This document shows positions 14,706-21,715 of a stretch of DNA of 21,715 bases, piece after piece. Source of the stretch: CAZULF01 sp964621215. GTDB lineage: Bacteria; Pseudomonadota; Gammaproteobacteria; UBA1113. Made by a program: the position numbers and the translations under genes. The first letter of the stretch is position 1, and the number at the start of each line of letters is the position of its first letter. The notes under the pieces were generated by a model. That model had not been told where the DNA came from, did no database searches, and was given only the letters and a program-made list of their open reading frames with translations. The stretch lies in assembly GCA_964621215.1 (NCBI GenBank), contig CAZULF010000029.1, positions 1 to 21,715 on the forward strand, written 5' to 3'.

Positions 14706-15806
14706 ATGATAAAAATTCAACGTGAGCAGTTATTACATCCTTTAAATATGGTGGCAGGTGCTGTTGAGCGTAGACATACGGTACCGATTTTATCGCACGT
14801 ATTATTAGTTTTTGCTGGGCAACGGTTGACAGTTACCGCGACTGATTTAGAAGTGCAGTTGTCTGCCGCTATTTCATTGGATGAAACCGTTCCTGATACA
14901 GTGATAACCTTGCCAGGGCGTAAATTGCTGGATATTTGTAAGTCGTTGCCCGAAAAAGCCAAGGTAGAATTACACATTGAACAAAATCAAGTAATGCTAA
15001 AAAGCGGACGTAGTCGTTTTAATTTATCAACTTTACCTAGCGCCAATTTCCCCGTGCTAGAAAAAGAGGCTGCAAGTGTTACGTGTGATGTAGCGAAAAC
15101 GTCATTGCAATATTTGTTAGAACACACGCATTTTGCTATGGCGCAACAAGATGTGAGATATTTTTTAAATGGATTATTATTTGAATTAGCTGTAGATCGT
15201 ATCACCACCGTTTCTGCTGACGGACATCGCATGGCAGTAGCTTGGCAACCGGCCGAAAATAAAGTTCAAGAAGCGACTCGCGTAATTATTCCACGCAAGG
15301 GTATTACTGAATTAATGCGGTTATTAGCTACCACAGAAAATGAAAGAATCGCTGTTACCATGGGCTCGAATCACATCCACTTTGCGACGGATGGTTTTAC
15401 CTTAAGTTCAAAATTAATTGACGGCCGCTTTCCTGATTATCAACGCGCATTACCGCGAGGCGGCAATAAAGTTTTAATCGCCAATAAAGATGAATTAAAA
15501 ACATTATTACATCGAGTAGCTATATTACTCGATAAAAATCGCAGTATTCGTGTCGATTTAAACCATAACAGTTTTAAAGCTATCGTGTCTAATCTCGAGC
15601 ATGAAGAGGCTGAAGAAGAAACACAGGCAGAGTATAATGCCGAACCTTTGAGTTTAGGGTTTAATGTGGATTATTTACTAGATGTGTTTTCTGTCATGAA
15701 GAATGCTACGGTTAAAATGACATTTAATGACGCAAATACAGGGATTTTATTTGAAGAAGAAGGCGATAATAATGTGTTATACGTTATTATGCCGATGAAG
15801 TTTTAA
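14706..15806 (+). CDS. dnaN: DNA polymerase III beta subunit (sliding clamp)
   Basis: Ring-shaped clamp that tethers DNA polymerase III to DNA and is a hub for many repair and replication proteins. From the ATG at 14706 the product is 366 residues, the same length as in E. coli, beginning MIKIQREQLLHPL. Conserved pieces are RRHTVPILSHVLL, ATDLEVQL, LPGRKLLDICKSLP, the SADGHRMAV loop, LIDGRFPDYQRALP and the C-terminal YVIMPMKF. The C-terminal residues are those that form part of the client-binding cleft. recF, which normally follows, is absent; a minus-strand gene block begins 95 bases downstream. Confidence 0.97.
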   Translation: MIKIQREQLLHPLNMVAGAVERRHTVPILSHVLLVFAGQRLTVTATDLEVQLSAAISLDETVPDTVITLPGRKLLDICKSLPEKAKVELHIEQNQVMLKSGRSRFNLSTLPSANFPVLEKEAASVTCDVAKTSLQYLLEHTHFAMAQQDVRYFLNGLLFELAVDRITTVSADGHRMAVAWQPAENKVQEATRVIIPRKGITELMRLLATTENERIAVTMGSNHIHFATDGFTLSSKLIDGRFPDYQRALPRGGNKVLIANKDELKTLLHRVAILLDKNRSIRVDLNHNSFKAIVSNLEHEEAEEETQAEYNAEPLSLGFNVDYLLDVFSVMKNATVKMTFNDANTGILFEEEGDNNVLYVIMPMKF

Positions 15807-15807
15807 G

Positions 15808-15844
15808 GCCTTTGACGAATACATTGTAGCGAATTCTCAAAGGC
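15808..15844 (+). terminator. Possible terminator after dnaN
   Basis: GCCTTTGA at 15808-15815 pairs perfectly with TCAAAGGC at 15837-15844 across a 21-base loop. Past a short gap it is followed by ATTTTTATTT. The stem is only eight pairs and the loop is wide, so the call is moderate, but position just after dnaN and before a convergent gene fits. Confidence 0.4.
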
Positions 15845-15901
15845 ACTGCTAATTTTTATTTCCTTGGGCATGAATTGGTATAGATAGTCCATAATGTTGC
15901 T

Positions 15902-16753
15902 TCATCGTGGGGCCGGTCGAAAGTTTTTACTTCCTTCGTCACGAGACACCTCTTTTTGTGGTTGAAAGAATCCGCACTTATAGGCTATGTAACCAACTGC
16001 AGCGCCAGCAACTAGACCAATAAAGGTTCCCACCAGAGCTCCCATTACATTTCCTAATATAGCACCGACTCCAGCTCCTAGCATTAAGCCAACCACTGCG
16101 CTGCATTTAACGGTAGTGATTAGTGTATCTAGAGCTTGTTTAACTTCGCGAGCTTCCTTCTCTTCTTGCCGATATTGAGACTCCTGTATAAAATCCCGAG
16201 CGTTTTGAACGGCTGTATCCCCTGGATGAAGCGGACCTTTCTGGAGCTCAGTAATTTCCTCTTTAATATTAGGAAATATACGTTTAATTGTCGGAGCTAG
16301 TAAATCGAACTCGTTACGCATGTTTAAAGGTATAATTATTCTTGGGATGTGCTCTTCAAAGGATTTGTCATAATAGTTTTCAACATAACTCTTTACTAGA
16401 GTTACTGAAGTGTAGAACGGAGCTAACTGACGTTCAAGCTTTTTTAACTCCGTAATATCTGCCTGATTAAGTGAGGCTTGATTTGTATTTATAAAATTTG
16501 CTAACCTGAATAAGGGGGTAACTAACCTGTTTACCCAATCGATAAATATCCAATCACTATTGATTGAGTTGTTGTTATTAAAGAACGGGGGCACGCCGAT
16601 TTCTTTTAGTTTTTTTGAGAGAGGACTTTCGATTTTGGTTAATGACGTAATATAACTTTTAATCTTCTCTAGTGTGAGTGATTTAGTCTGCTCGTCTGCA
16701 TTGTTTCCAGCTGTTTCTAGTACTGGGGCGGTAATATTTGCACGCTTTGTCAT
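15902..16753 (-). CDS. Glycine-zipper membrane protein (family member 4)
   Basis: Protein of 283 residues with the longest N-terminal domain among the complete members. Residues 25-215 are predicted helical and polar, with a Trp pair (SDWIFIDWVNRL, 66-77) and a charged helix just before the membrane part (190-207). The hydrophobic module has Gly at 222, 226, 230, 234, 238, 242, 246, 250 and 254, nine in unbroken i+4 spacing. It is followed by YKCGFFQPQ and a basic tail ending RPAPR. No signal peptide. It is convergent to dnaN and lies 158 bases downstream of the kinase gene. The ATG is preceded by AGAGGTTG. The N-terminal part resembles nothing I recognise; the C-terminal module ties it to the other zipper proteins. 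Confidence 0.8.
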   Translation of the reverse strand: MTKRANITAPVLETAGNNADEQTKSLTLEKIKSYITSLTKIESPLSKKLKEIGVPPFFNNNNSINSDWIFIDWVNRLVTPLFRLANFINTNQASLNQADITELKKLERQLAPFYTSVTLVKSYVENYYDKSFEEHIPRIIIPLNMRNEFDLLAPTIKRIFPNIKEEITELQKGPLHPGDTAVQNARDFIQESQYRQEEKEAREVKQALDTLITTVKCSAVVGLMLGAGVGAILGNVMGALVGTFIGLVAGAAVGYIAYKCGFFQPQKEVSRDEGSKNFRPAPR

Positions 16754-16911
16754 TCTAACAACCTCTTTTTGAGTTAAAAGTTTAATTAATTCAACTAATT
16801 ACCATTGAATATTAATAACAATTACCGAATTAATTTAATTTCATACAATATTGCCACAATATGAATAGTTTAGCTATGAAATATGTATAAAAGTAGAGTG
16901 GATTTTTGTAT

Positions 16912-18732
16912 TTATGATATGGTGCACGTACGATCTCTAATGGCCTGCGTCTCTTCTAAAGCTGTTCCTTGACTAGAGGAACTGCTGCTTGAGGCTCTTT
17001 TAGTAACATCAAAAAAGTTATTTGGAGCTTTTTGAGATTCCTCAAGCACAAGCAGCTTTTCTGTTTTTGCGGGTTCAGAAACAAGATCGGTTTCTATATC
17101 TATCAATATTTCAAAACCAGTGTCAGATGTGTCATCTTTTTTCTTAACCGAACATTCCTCTGAAACGTTTGTTGTGGTATCCAAACTAGTCGGGGTTGTT
17201 ATTGTATATATTTCGTTAATATTCTTTTGTAGGGCCTTCAAATGTTTAACTAGCTTTTCATCTTCTATTATATCTGTTCCAGCCTTCCATGCTTCAAACT
17301 TGCTAATAAAACGTTGACTGTATGATATTAAAGAGGAAAGCAGCTGTGTTAAATTATTATATTGCTCGAAAGCATCATCAATAGTCTGCAAATGGTTTTC
17401 TATTTCACAGATCAGGGCAGCCAACGACACAATTAACTTAATTTCTTCTTTTACAATTAAATATTGAGATAAGGATTCATCATTATTAAGCGCATCAGCA
17501 ATCTTGTTAATGATAGGAAACGGTTCATAGGGACTTGATTTAATCGGCTGCGAGATCGAAGCCGTCGTTTGTAACTCGCCAGACAAAATAAGCGAAACGC
17601 ATTTGTAAATCAAATCTTTTATTTCTTGTATATCCCGACTGATAGCCATATATTTTGTTAGCTTATCCCAATTTTTTGAATCACGGGCCTCAAGAATTAA
17701 TATCATCATCGGTAAAGATATTCGAAGATGTCTATTTTCAAGCGTAGATGCTTTTATTAAATGATCTGCATAACCGCTTGGAGTGGGTATAGTTTCCGCT
17801 TCTTCATCGCATTGAGATCCAACATAAATATCTTCTAATAGCCAGCCAAAACTGTAAATATCTGAATCTTGTCCTTGGTATGATTGATTTGGATCTTCCT
17901 TTGAGATTATCAAGGTTTCTGGTGCCGCATAACCCTCGGTTCCGGGAGATGGGTTGGAGCTAATTGCAAAACCAAAGTTATCAATAGGAGCGGCAAACTC
18001 AAAATCAGTGAAGGCTACAGAAAATGGATTCGATGTGTTTTGGTTGCGAAACAACGGAGCGTTGGCTGGTTTAATATCTCGGTGTGTGAGATTCTGCTGA
18101 TGTATATAATATAGGTTTTTAGCAGTCGATAGAGCTAAAGAAGTACATTCATCTTCATTTAATTTTCTTTTATCGTCTGAACTTTTCGGTTGGTATTGAT
18201 TCGATCTACTCAGTAGTATCAGTGTCAGCAAATCTTTGGGGCCCATATAAGGCGATAAAAGAAAAGCCATATCATTTGCTGATCCTGCTTTGGGCTTGAT
18301 GATGTGAGCCGGAAATGGGTTGCTGTTTGTAACTAAATTTAAGCAATTTGCCTCATATTGAGCTCGATCAAGACAAGTTTTATCGTTGCGTATGCCTTTT
18401 ACAAAAATATGCTGTCGTTTAGGGGCTCGTTGTATGGAAAGCTTTTGATCTTTTATAGTGATGAAGGCTAAACTTTTTCCAAAAAAAGTTCCTAACCCGC
18501 CAAGTTTTTCATTTTTTTCAAGTACAGGACAAATGATGATGCTTAATGTTTCTCTTATAGTTGAATCAAAAATAAATTTATATACTTTATTGTTAATGGT
18601 GAGCGTTTCATGATTATTGGCGGATTCGCCCGTTTTCAAAAACTGTTGAAGCTGCTGTTGCAACAGTTTATTTGTTTTCAAATGTTCCGCGATTGCAGTT
18701 ATGTGTTGTTTATGTTCTTCTGGTGTTGCCAC
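16912..18732 (-). CDS. Eukaryotic-like Ser/Thr protein kinase with C-terminal CaaX-like motif
   Basis: Protein of 606 residues starting with GTG at 18732, behind AAAGGT. A kinase domain spans about 45-345. Visible are a Gly-containing loop (LGGLGTFFGKS, 77-87), a candidate ATP-binding Lys112 (IFVKG), helix-C Glu128, the catalytic loop HRDIKPAN (217-224), the metal-binding DFE (243-245, in place of DFG), the activation segment GTEGYAAPE (264-272) and DIYSFGWLL (291-299). All catalytic residues are present, so activity is expected. Beyond it is a helical region and a Ser/Thr/acidic low-complexity part (from about 515). The last four residues are Cys-Thr-Ile-Ser, which fits the CaaX prenylation signal that host farnesyltransferase recognises. 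No transmembrane segment is visible, unlike housekeeping PknB-type kinases. A translocated effector is the most likely role, inferred only. Confidence 0.85.
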   Translation of the reverse strand: MATPEEHKQHITAIAEHLKTNKLLQQQLQQFLKTGESANNHETLTINNKVYKFIFDSTIRETLSIIICPVLEKNEKLGGLGTFFGKSLAFITIKDQKLSIQRAPKRQHIFVKGIRNDKTCLDRAQYEANCLNLVTNSNPFPAHIIKPKAGSANDMAFLLSPYMGPKDLLTLILLSRSNQYQPKSSDDKRKLNEDECTSLALSTAKNLYYIHQQNLTHRDIKPANAPLFRNQNTSNPFSVAFTDFEFAAPIDNFGFAISSNPSPGTEGYAAPETLIISKEDPNQSYQGQDSDIYSFGWLLEDIYVGSQCDEEAETIPTPSGYADHLIKASTLENRHLRISLPMMILILEARDSKNWDKLTKYMAISRDIQEIKDLIYKCVSLILSGELQTTASISQPIKSSPYEPFPIINKIADALNNDESLSQYLIVKEEIKLIVSLAALICEIENHLQTIDDAFEQYNNLTQLLSSLISYSQRFISKFEAWKAGTDIIEDEKLVKHLKALQKNINEIYTITTPTSLDTTTNVSEECSVKKKDDTSDTGFEILIDIETDLVSEPAKTEKLLVLEESQKAPNNFFDVTKRASSSSSSSQGTALEETQAIRDRTCTIS

Positions 18733-18876
18733 GATTTTACCTTTATCGTTTTCAGTTTTATATTGGCATGTACTCTAGTTTTCTTGCCAATAAGTTTATT
18801 CATATGTTTTTTTATGTTGTCTGTCTATTAAACCAGAAAAACATTAAGGAAATATTAGGGTTTCTTATTGTTATTT

Positions 18877-18900
18877 CAAAATTTCTCTGTACCGGATATT
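18877..18900 (+). repeat. 24-base direct repeat at the edge of copy C (left)
   Basis: Matches 19030-19053 at 21 of 24 positions (CAAAATTTCTCT, three differing bases, CCGGATATT). It includes the left terminal sequence of the palindromic element. The wider gap 18733-19065 contains no gene that I can support. Confidence 0.6.
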
Positions 18901-19028
18901 TTTCTAAAAACCCCATCATTTCGACGTACCGCGGCTTGTCCGCGGTATCCAGAACGCATCGATACACCCTGGATCCCGCGAATAAATCGCGGGACGTCGA
19001 AAATTCTTAAAAAGTGTCCGGTACAGAG
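18885..19028 (+). repeat. Palindromic interspersed repeat, copy C (best preserved)
   Basis: A 144-base element with perfect 12-base terminal inverted repeats CTCTGTACCGGA (18885-18896) and TCCGGTACAGAG (19017-19028). Inside are two perfect hairpins, CCGCGG-CTTGT-CCGCGG and TCCCGCGA-ATAAA-TCGCGGGA, framed by TCGACGT and ACGTCGA. No coding capacity. The structure is that of a miniature inverted-repeat or palindromic mobile element. It lies between the kinase and LRR genes. Confidence 0.75.
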
Positions 19029-19029
19029 C

Positions 19030-19053
19030 CAAAATTTCTCTACGCCGGATATT
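19030..19053 (+). repeat. 24-base direct repeat at the edge of copy C (right)
   Basis: Partner of 18877-18900. Since it repeats the left flank including part of the terminal sequence, it may be the stub of a second element copy placed next to the first. Confidence 0.6.
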
Positions 19054-19065
19054 CATCGACAGGCA

Positions 19066-20829
19066 TCATGGTGCTAGCCGCTTAGATGTAGGTTTATTTT
19101 GATTGTCGTTGCCATGCTTGCGTTTTCCATCTACCTCTAGCTCTATTGTAGAGTGAAGGCGGTAACGTGATATTGAAGAACTACTTCCGTTGCTAATTGC
19201 GCTACTACGATCACCTGATGTATAGGTGTCTTGCGTGGTTTTAGTTGGCGATGGAGGTGATGTTGTGGGTTTTGGCGTAAAACTATCAACCTTAATTTGG
19301 AGCGTCTTAAAACTATTCACAAGGTCGTCCGTCATAGTTTTTAACTGTGTAAATGTTTCTATCCATTTTGACAAATGGCCCTCGTAAAGCTGATTTAACT
19401 TTAGAAGTGTTGGTTTTAAAGCTTCTAAATCGGATAATAACGTCTTTCGTGTTGGCTCAAGGGTATTAATGTTTTCCTGAATGGAACTGCGTAGGTCGTT
19501 TAAGCATTCAGTTTTAACATAGTTAAGAGCTCTAGCATGGCCCCAGATATTGAGAAGTTTATCTTCCAGTTCTTTATATCGTTTTTCTAAGTTATCTAGA
19601 TTTGCTTTATAACTTTTTATACCAAATTTTATCAGTCTATTTTGTCGATTTAGAAGCTGCTGTACTTCTGTCGATAAGGTATTTTTATCCCGTTCAAGAT
19701 CGTTAACTTGGGTGGTTAAAGCACTAATACAAAGTTGATTGTCATTTTCTTTTATTTCATGCGCTGCATTCTCTTCCTTTGTTAAACGTAGTTGCTCTTG
19801 TAGTTCTGCAATAGTTTTTTCCGCTTCTGCTAATTTTGTAGCGAATTCATGACCACTTACATTGTGAGGTCCGTTTTGCCCACTAAAATTATCTACAGAT
19901 TCATACACAGATGGCAAAGACAACGAGAAAAAATGAGGTGATAAACTTTCCGCCGCGCCTAAAAGGTCTTCCATTGAGTTGTCGCTTGTTTCTGATGATG
20001 TGCAAGAATCGTTTTCTGTATCAGAATCAGTTTCCCTTGAGCGGTCGCTTGTTGCTCTGGGATTGGATGAAAATCGTTGCTCTTGATCAAGATTATTTAT
20101 TTCGGTTAGTAGGTCGCTTATTGCACTGGAATTGGATAAAAATCGTTGATTTTGAGCAAGATTATTTATTTCGACTATTAGCTCGCTTGTATTTATCGCC
20201 CTTGAGTCATCTTTTTCAACTAAAACAGGAGATGTTAAATTTGCTGAGGAGAGTGATGCTTGCGATGCTGAATAAAGACGCTGTTGATTTAACTTACATT
20301 GAGTCTCAATTCTACTTACGGCATCTTGGCCGGCTTGGGTACGGGGTTTATGGGCATACAAACTTAGCTGAATTATCGTATGTGTTTGACTCTGCTCGAG
20401 AGCATAGGCAAGCTCTTCTAGTTTAGTTTCATAAAGTTCACTTCTCAAAAGTATGAGCTCTTTCATCTGTGTATGATGCATGATAATTTCTTTTACAATC
20501 GCGAAAGCTTTTTCACCCAGTTTCCATCCGGTCAGGTCCAGTGCTTGAATAGAGTCATTGTGGTAAAAAGATTTTAAAATGGTTGTTTTGTAGGAGTGTA
20601 TCGTTGGAGTTTCTTTAGACCAAAGCAAATTATTCATCCTTACTTCTGTTAGAAAACGTGAGGTCTTGATAGCTAATGCAAGGCTGGTAAGAGCTTCCTC
20701 ACTGATAGCAAACTTGCTGTTATTAAGGTCTAAGATAACTTCGCTATCAGCCTTGTCTAGCTCAGCAACAATTTCATTTATATTTTGGTTAGTTATTGTT
20801 TCATTAGCAAAGGATAATACTCTAGACAT
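19066..20829 (-). CDS. LRR and coiled-coil protein with basic C-terminal tail
   Basis: The ATG at 20829 is chosen because AGGAG lies six bases upstream; this gives 587 residues. Residues 1-165 look like leucine-rich repeats of the ribonuclease-inhibitor type, with LDLNNSKFAISEEALTSLA, ALDLTGWKLGEKAFAIVKEI and MKELILLRSELYETKLEEL. Next come a 23-residue tandem repeat (215-260, INNL.Q.QRF), a Ser/Asp/Glu-rich acidic part, then a long coiled coil (about 329-427) and a second helical region (to about 520). The tail is Ser/Thr/Pro-rich and ends with two basic clusters, KRK at 569-571 and KR at 583-584, resembling a bipartite nuclear localisation signal. No signal peptide or membrane segment. The mixture of LRR, coiled coil and disordered linkers is typical of secreted effectors of intracellular bacteria; the target is unknown. 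Confidence 0.82.
   Translation of the reverse strand: MSRVLSFANETITNQNINEIVAELDKADSEVILDLNNSKFAISEEALTSLALAIKTSRFLTEVRMNNLLWSKETPTIHSYKTTILKSFYHNDSIQALDLTGWKLGEKAFAIVKEIIMHHTQMKELILLRSELYETKLEELAYALEQSQTHTIIQLSLYAHKPRTQAGQDAVSRIETQCKLNQQRLYSASQASLSSANLTSPVLVEKDDSRAINTSELIVEINNLAQNQRFLSNSSAISDLLTEINNLDQEQRFSSNPRATSDRSRETDSDTENDSCTSSETSDNSMEDLLGAAESLSPHFFSLSLPSVYESVDNFSGQNGPHNVSGHEFATKLAEAEKTIAELQEQLRLTKEENAAHEIKENDNQLCISALTTQVNDLERDKNTLSTEVQQLLNRQNRLIKFGIKSYKANLDNLEKRYKELEDKLLNIWGHARALNYVKTECLNDLRSSIQENINTLEPTRKTLLSDLEALKPTLLKLNQLYEGHLSKWIETFTQLKTMTDDLVNSFKTLQIKVDSFTPKPTTSPPSPTKTTQDTYTSGDRSSAISNGSSSSISRYRLHSTIELEVDGKRKHGNDNQNKPTSKRLAP
20043..20180 (-). repeat. 69-base tandem repeat inside the LRR/coiled-coil gene
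   Basis: Two adjacent 69-base units (20043-20111 and 20112-20180) match at about 85% of positions; a third starts at 20181 but decays quickly. The period is a multiple of three, giving a 23-residue protein repeat in register. Confidence 0.8.
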
Positions 20830-20835
20830 AGGGAG

Positions 20836-20840
20836 CTCCT
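20836..20840 (-). promoter_or_regulatory. Ribosome binding site deciding the LRR gene start
   Basis: AGGAG on the minus strand, six bases before the ATG at 20829. It supports that start over an in-frame ATG at 20898, which would add 23 hydrophobic, Cys-rich residues resembling a spurious membrane segment. Confidence 0.65.
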
Positions 20841-20975
20841 CGAATGTGATAATAGATACACAGCACCTTTTAAGCATAAAAAGTACAAATTTGATCATAG
20901 ATTATCATAGAAGTATTAAGAAAATATTATCCGCAAGAAAAATTACTTGGTTTTTCTTTGTAGGGGACGCTTTCT

Positions 20976-21715
20976 CTAGGCAGTAGGTGGTATAAGCCGA
21001 CATCCATAATTTACATTAGGAGTTATGGCGTTTTTATTTGAAGCATTAATATCAAAAAAACCATATTTGCTGGAGAGATAGCCCATGCCATTGCCGCCGA
21101 TGATGACGCCTATCATACTTCCGAGAAAATAACCCACAACTGCGCCTACTAAGCCCCCTAGCAGTCCCCCTACTCCAGCGCCGATCAACCCGCAGGCGAC
21201 GGAGCTTGTTGATATACCGGTTACTATTCCGGATATTTTTAACAGAAATTTTTCAAAAGTAGCCGTTTGCAACATTGTTTGAGTAGCTAATTGTGCTTGA
21301 TGTCCTGTAGGTTCGAAATCCGCAGCTACGGCATTCACACTATGTTCTATTGGTGTTGAGGGAGGAGCGCCACTTACAGCTACGCCGGGGGAATCGATAG
21401 TTTCTATAGCGAGCAATGCCGCAACTATTTTATCTAGGGACGCTGGAATGACATATCGTTCTTTCAACGTTGCCATGCGCATCGTTGGCGTATAGTTTGG
21501 GTTTATTATTTCAATAGCGTTACTTATGGTATTTACGGAAACTATTATTCGCTCTAGTTTTTCGGAATCATCTTGATGTGTTAGCGCTAAGGCTTCCATT
21601 GCAGTTATAAATGTCGGAGCAATACATTTTTCTAATGCAGAAAGCGTATTGGGTTTATTTAACTTATTAGTGAAAAATTGTAATCTTTGTTGAGGACTAG
21701 CGTTTTCTCCATCTG
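20976..21715 (-). CDS. Glycine-zipper membrane protein (family member 5), 5' end beyond the window
   Basis: The frame stays open to the right edge, so at least 245 residues exist and the Met at 21599 is probably internal. Counted from that Met, the C-terminal module has Gly at 140, 144, 148, 152, 156, 160, 164 and 168, then SSKYGFFDIN (176-185), matching the [Y/C]GFF motif of the other members, and a short polar tail ending IPPTA. The N-terminal visible part is helical and polar (QRLQFFTNKLNK, LERIIVSVNTISNAIEIIN). No similarity to the other N-terminal domains is evident by eye. It is followed 146 bases later by the LRR gene on the same strand; no terminator is evident between them, so cotranscription is possible. 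Confidence 0.78.
   Translation of the reverse strand, partial: DGENASPQQRLQFFTNKLNKPNTLSALEKCIAPTFITAMEALALTHQDDSEKLERIIVSVNTISNAIEIINPNYTPTMRMATLKERYVIPASLDKIVAALLAIETIDSPGVAVSGAPPSTPIEHSVNAVAADFEPTGHQAQLATQTMLQTATFEKFLLKISGIVTGISTSSVACGLIGAGVGGLLGGLVGAVVGYFLGSMIGVIIGGNGMGYLSSKYGFFDINASNKNAITPNVNYGCRLIPPTA

Noticed and set aside
20043..20200. CRISPR-like array
   Set aside because: The units are directly adjacent 69-base coding repeats without spacers and are in frame with the protein.
19911..20426. 171-residue plus-strand frame within the LRR/coiled-coil gene
   Set aside because: Caused by the tandem repeat read on the opposite strand; the product is unlike any domain and lacks start signals.
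20830..20898. Upstream ATG of the LRR gene with a hydrophobic lead that could be a signal peptide
   Set aside because: No ribosome site at 20898, while AGGAG stands correctly before 20829; the extension is Cys-rich and unlike a normal signal peptide.
1..21715. tRNA, rRNA or other structured RNA genes
   Set aside because: I looked for tRNA-like arms and conserved rRNA blocks in the intergenic regions and saw none; a covariance-model scan would be needed to exclude small RNAs.

Overview
The window looks like the replication-origin neighbourhood of a gammaproteobacterial chromosome, most likely from an intracellular, host-associated lineage such as Legionellales/Coxiellaceae. The evidence is the classical rpmH-rnpA-yidD-yidC-mnmE operon diverging from dnaA-dnaN, a glyS-gmhB pair, moderately AT-rich DNA, and an unusual load of eukaryotic-like or membrane-active proteins: a patatin lipase, a Ser/Thr kinase with a C-terminal CaaX-like tetrapeptide, an LRR/coiled-coil protein and glycine-zipper proteins. 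The species cannot be named from the sequence alone.

Layout. 1-2084: end of glyS, then gmhB (plus strand). 2085-3737: a palindromic repeat, then a patatin-like phospholipase split by a frameshift at a run of seven A. 3769-5299: eamA-family transporter and tag (3-methyladenine glycosylase I), minus strand. 5489-6340: an extended -10 promoter, a 53-residue basic protein, and a GTGA-overlapping nucleoside-deoxyribosyltransferase/TIR-like gene that is also frameshifted. 6348-10100: mnmE, yidC, yidD, rnpA and rpmH as one minus-strand operon with a strong sigma70-type promoter. 10218-12764: repeats and three glycine-zipper genes lodged between rpmH and dnaA, where gammaproteobacteria usually have oriC. 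DnaA-box-like sites lie on both sides of the third zipper gene. 13284-15806: dnaA-dnaN. 15902-21715: instead of recF/gyrB, a minus-strand accessory block of zipper protein, kinase, LRR/coiled-coil protein and zipper protein running off the right edge.

The most unusual content is a family of five proteins with unrelated N-terminal parts but the same C-terminal module: a 35-45 residue hydrophobic stretch with Gly at every fourth position, then a short basic/aromatic motif of the type [Y/C]-G-[F/L]-F. They cluster around dnaA-dnaN with a kinase and an LRR/coiled-coil protein. The most economical inference is a set of secreted, host-membrane-inserting effectors, but nothing in the window proves secretion. 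Three copies of one palindromic element (2119, 12026, 18885) occur only in the accessory segments and may have helped build them.
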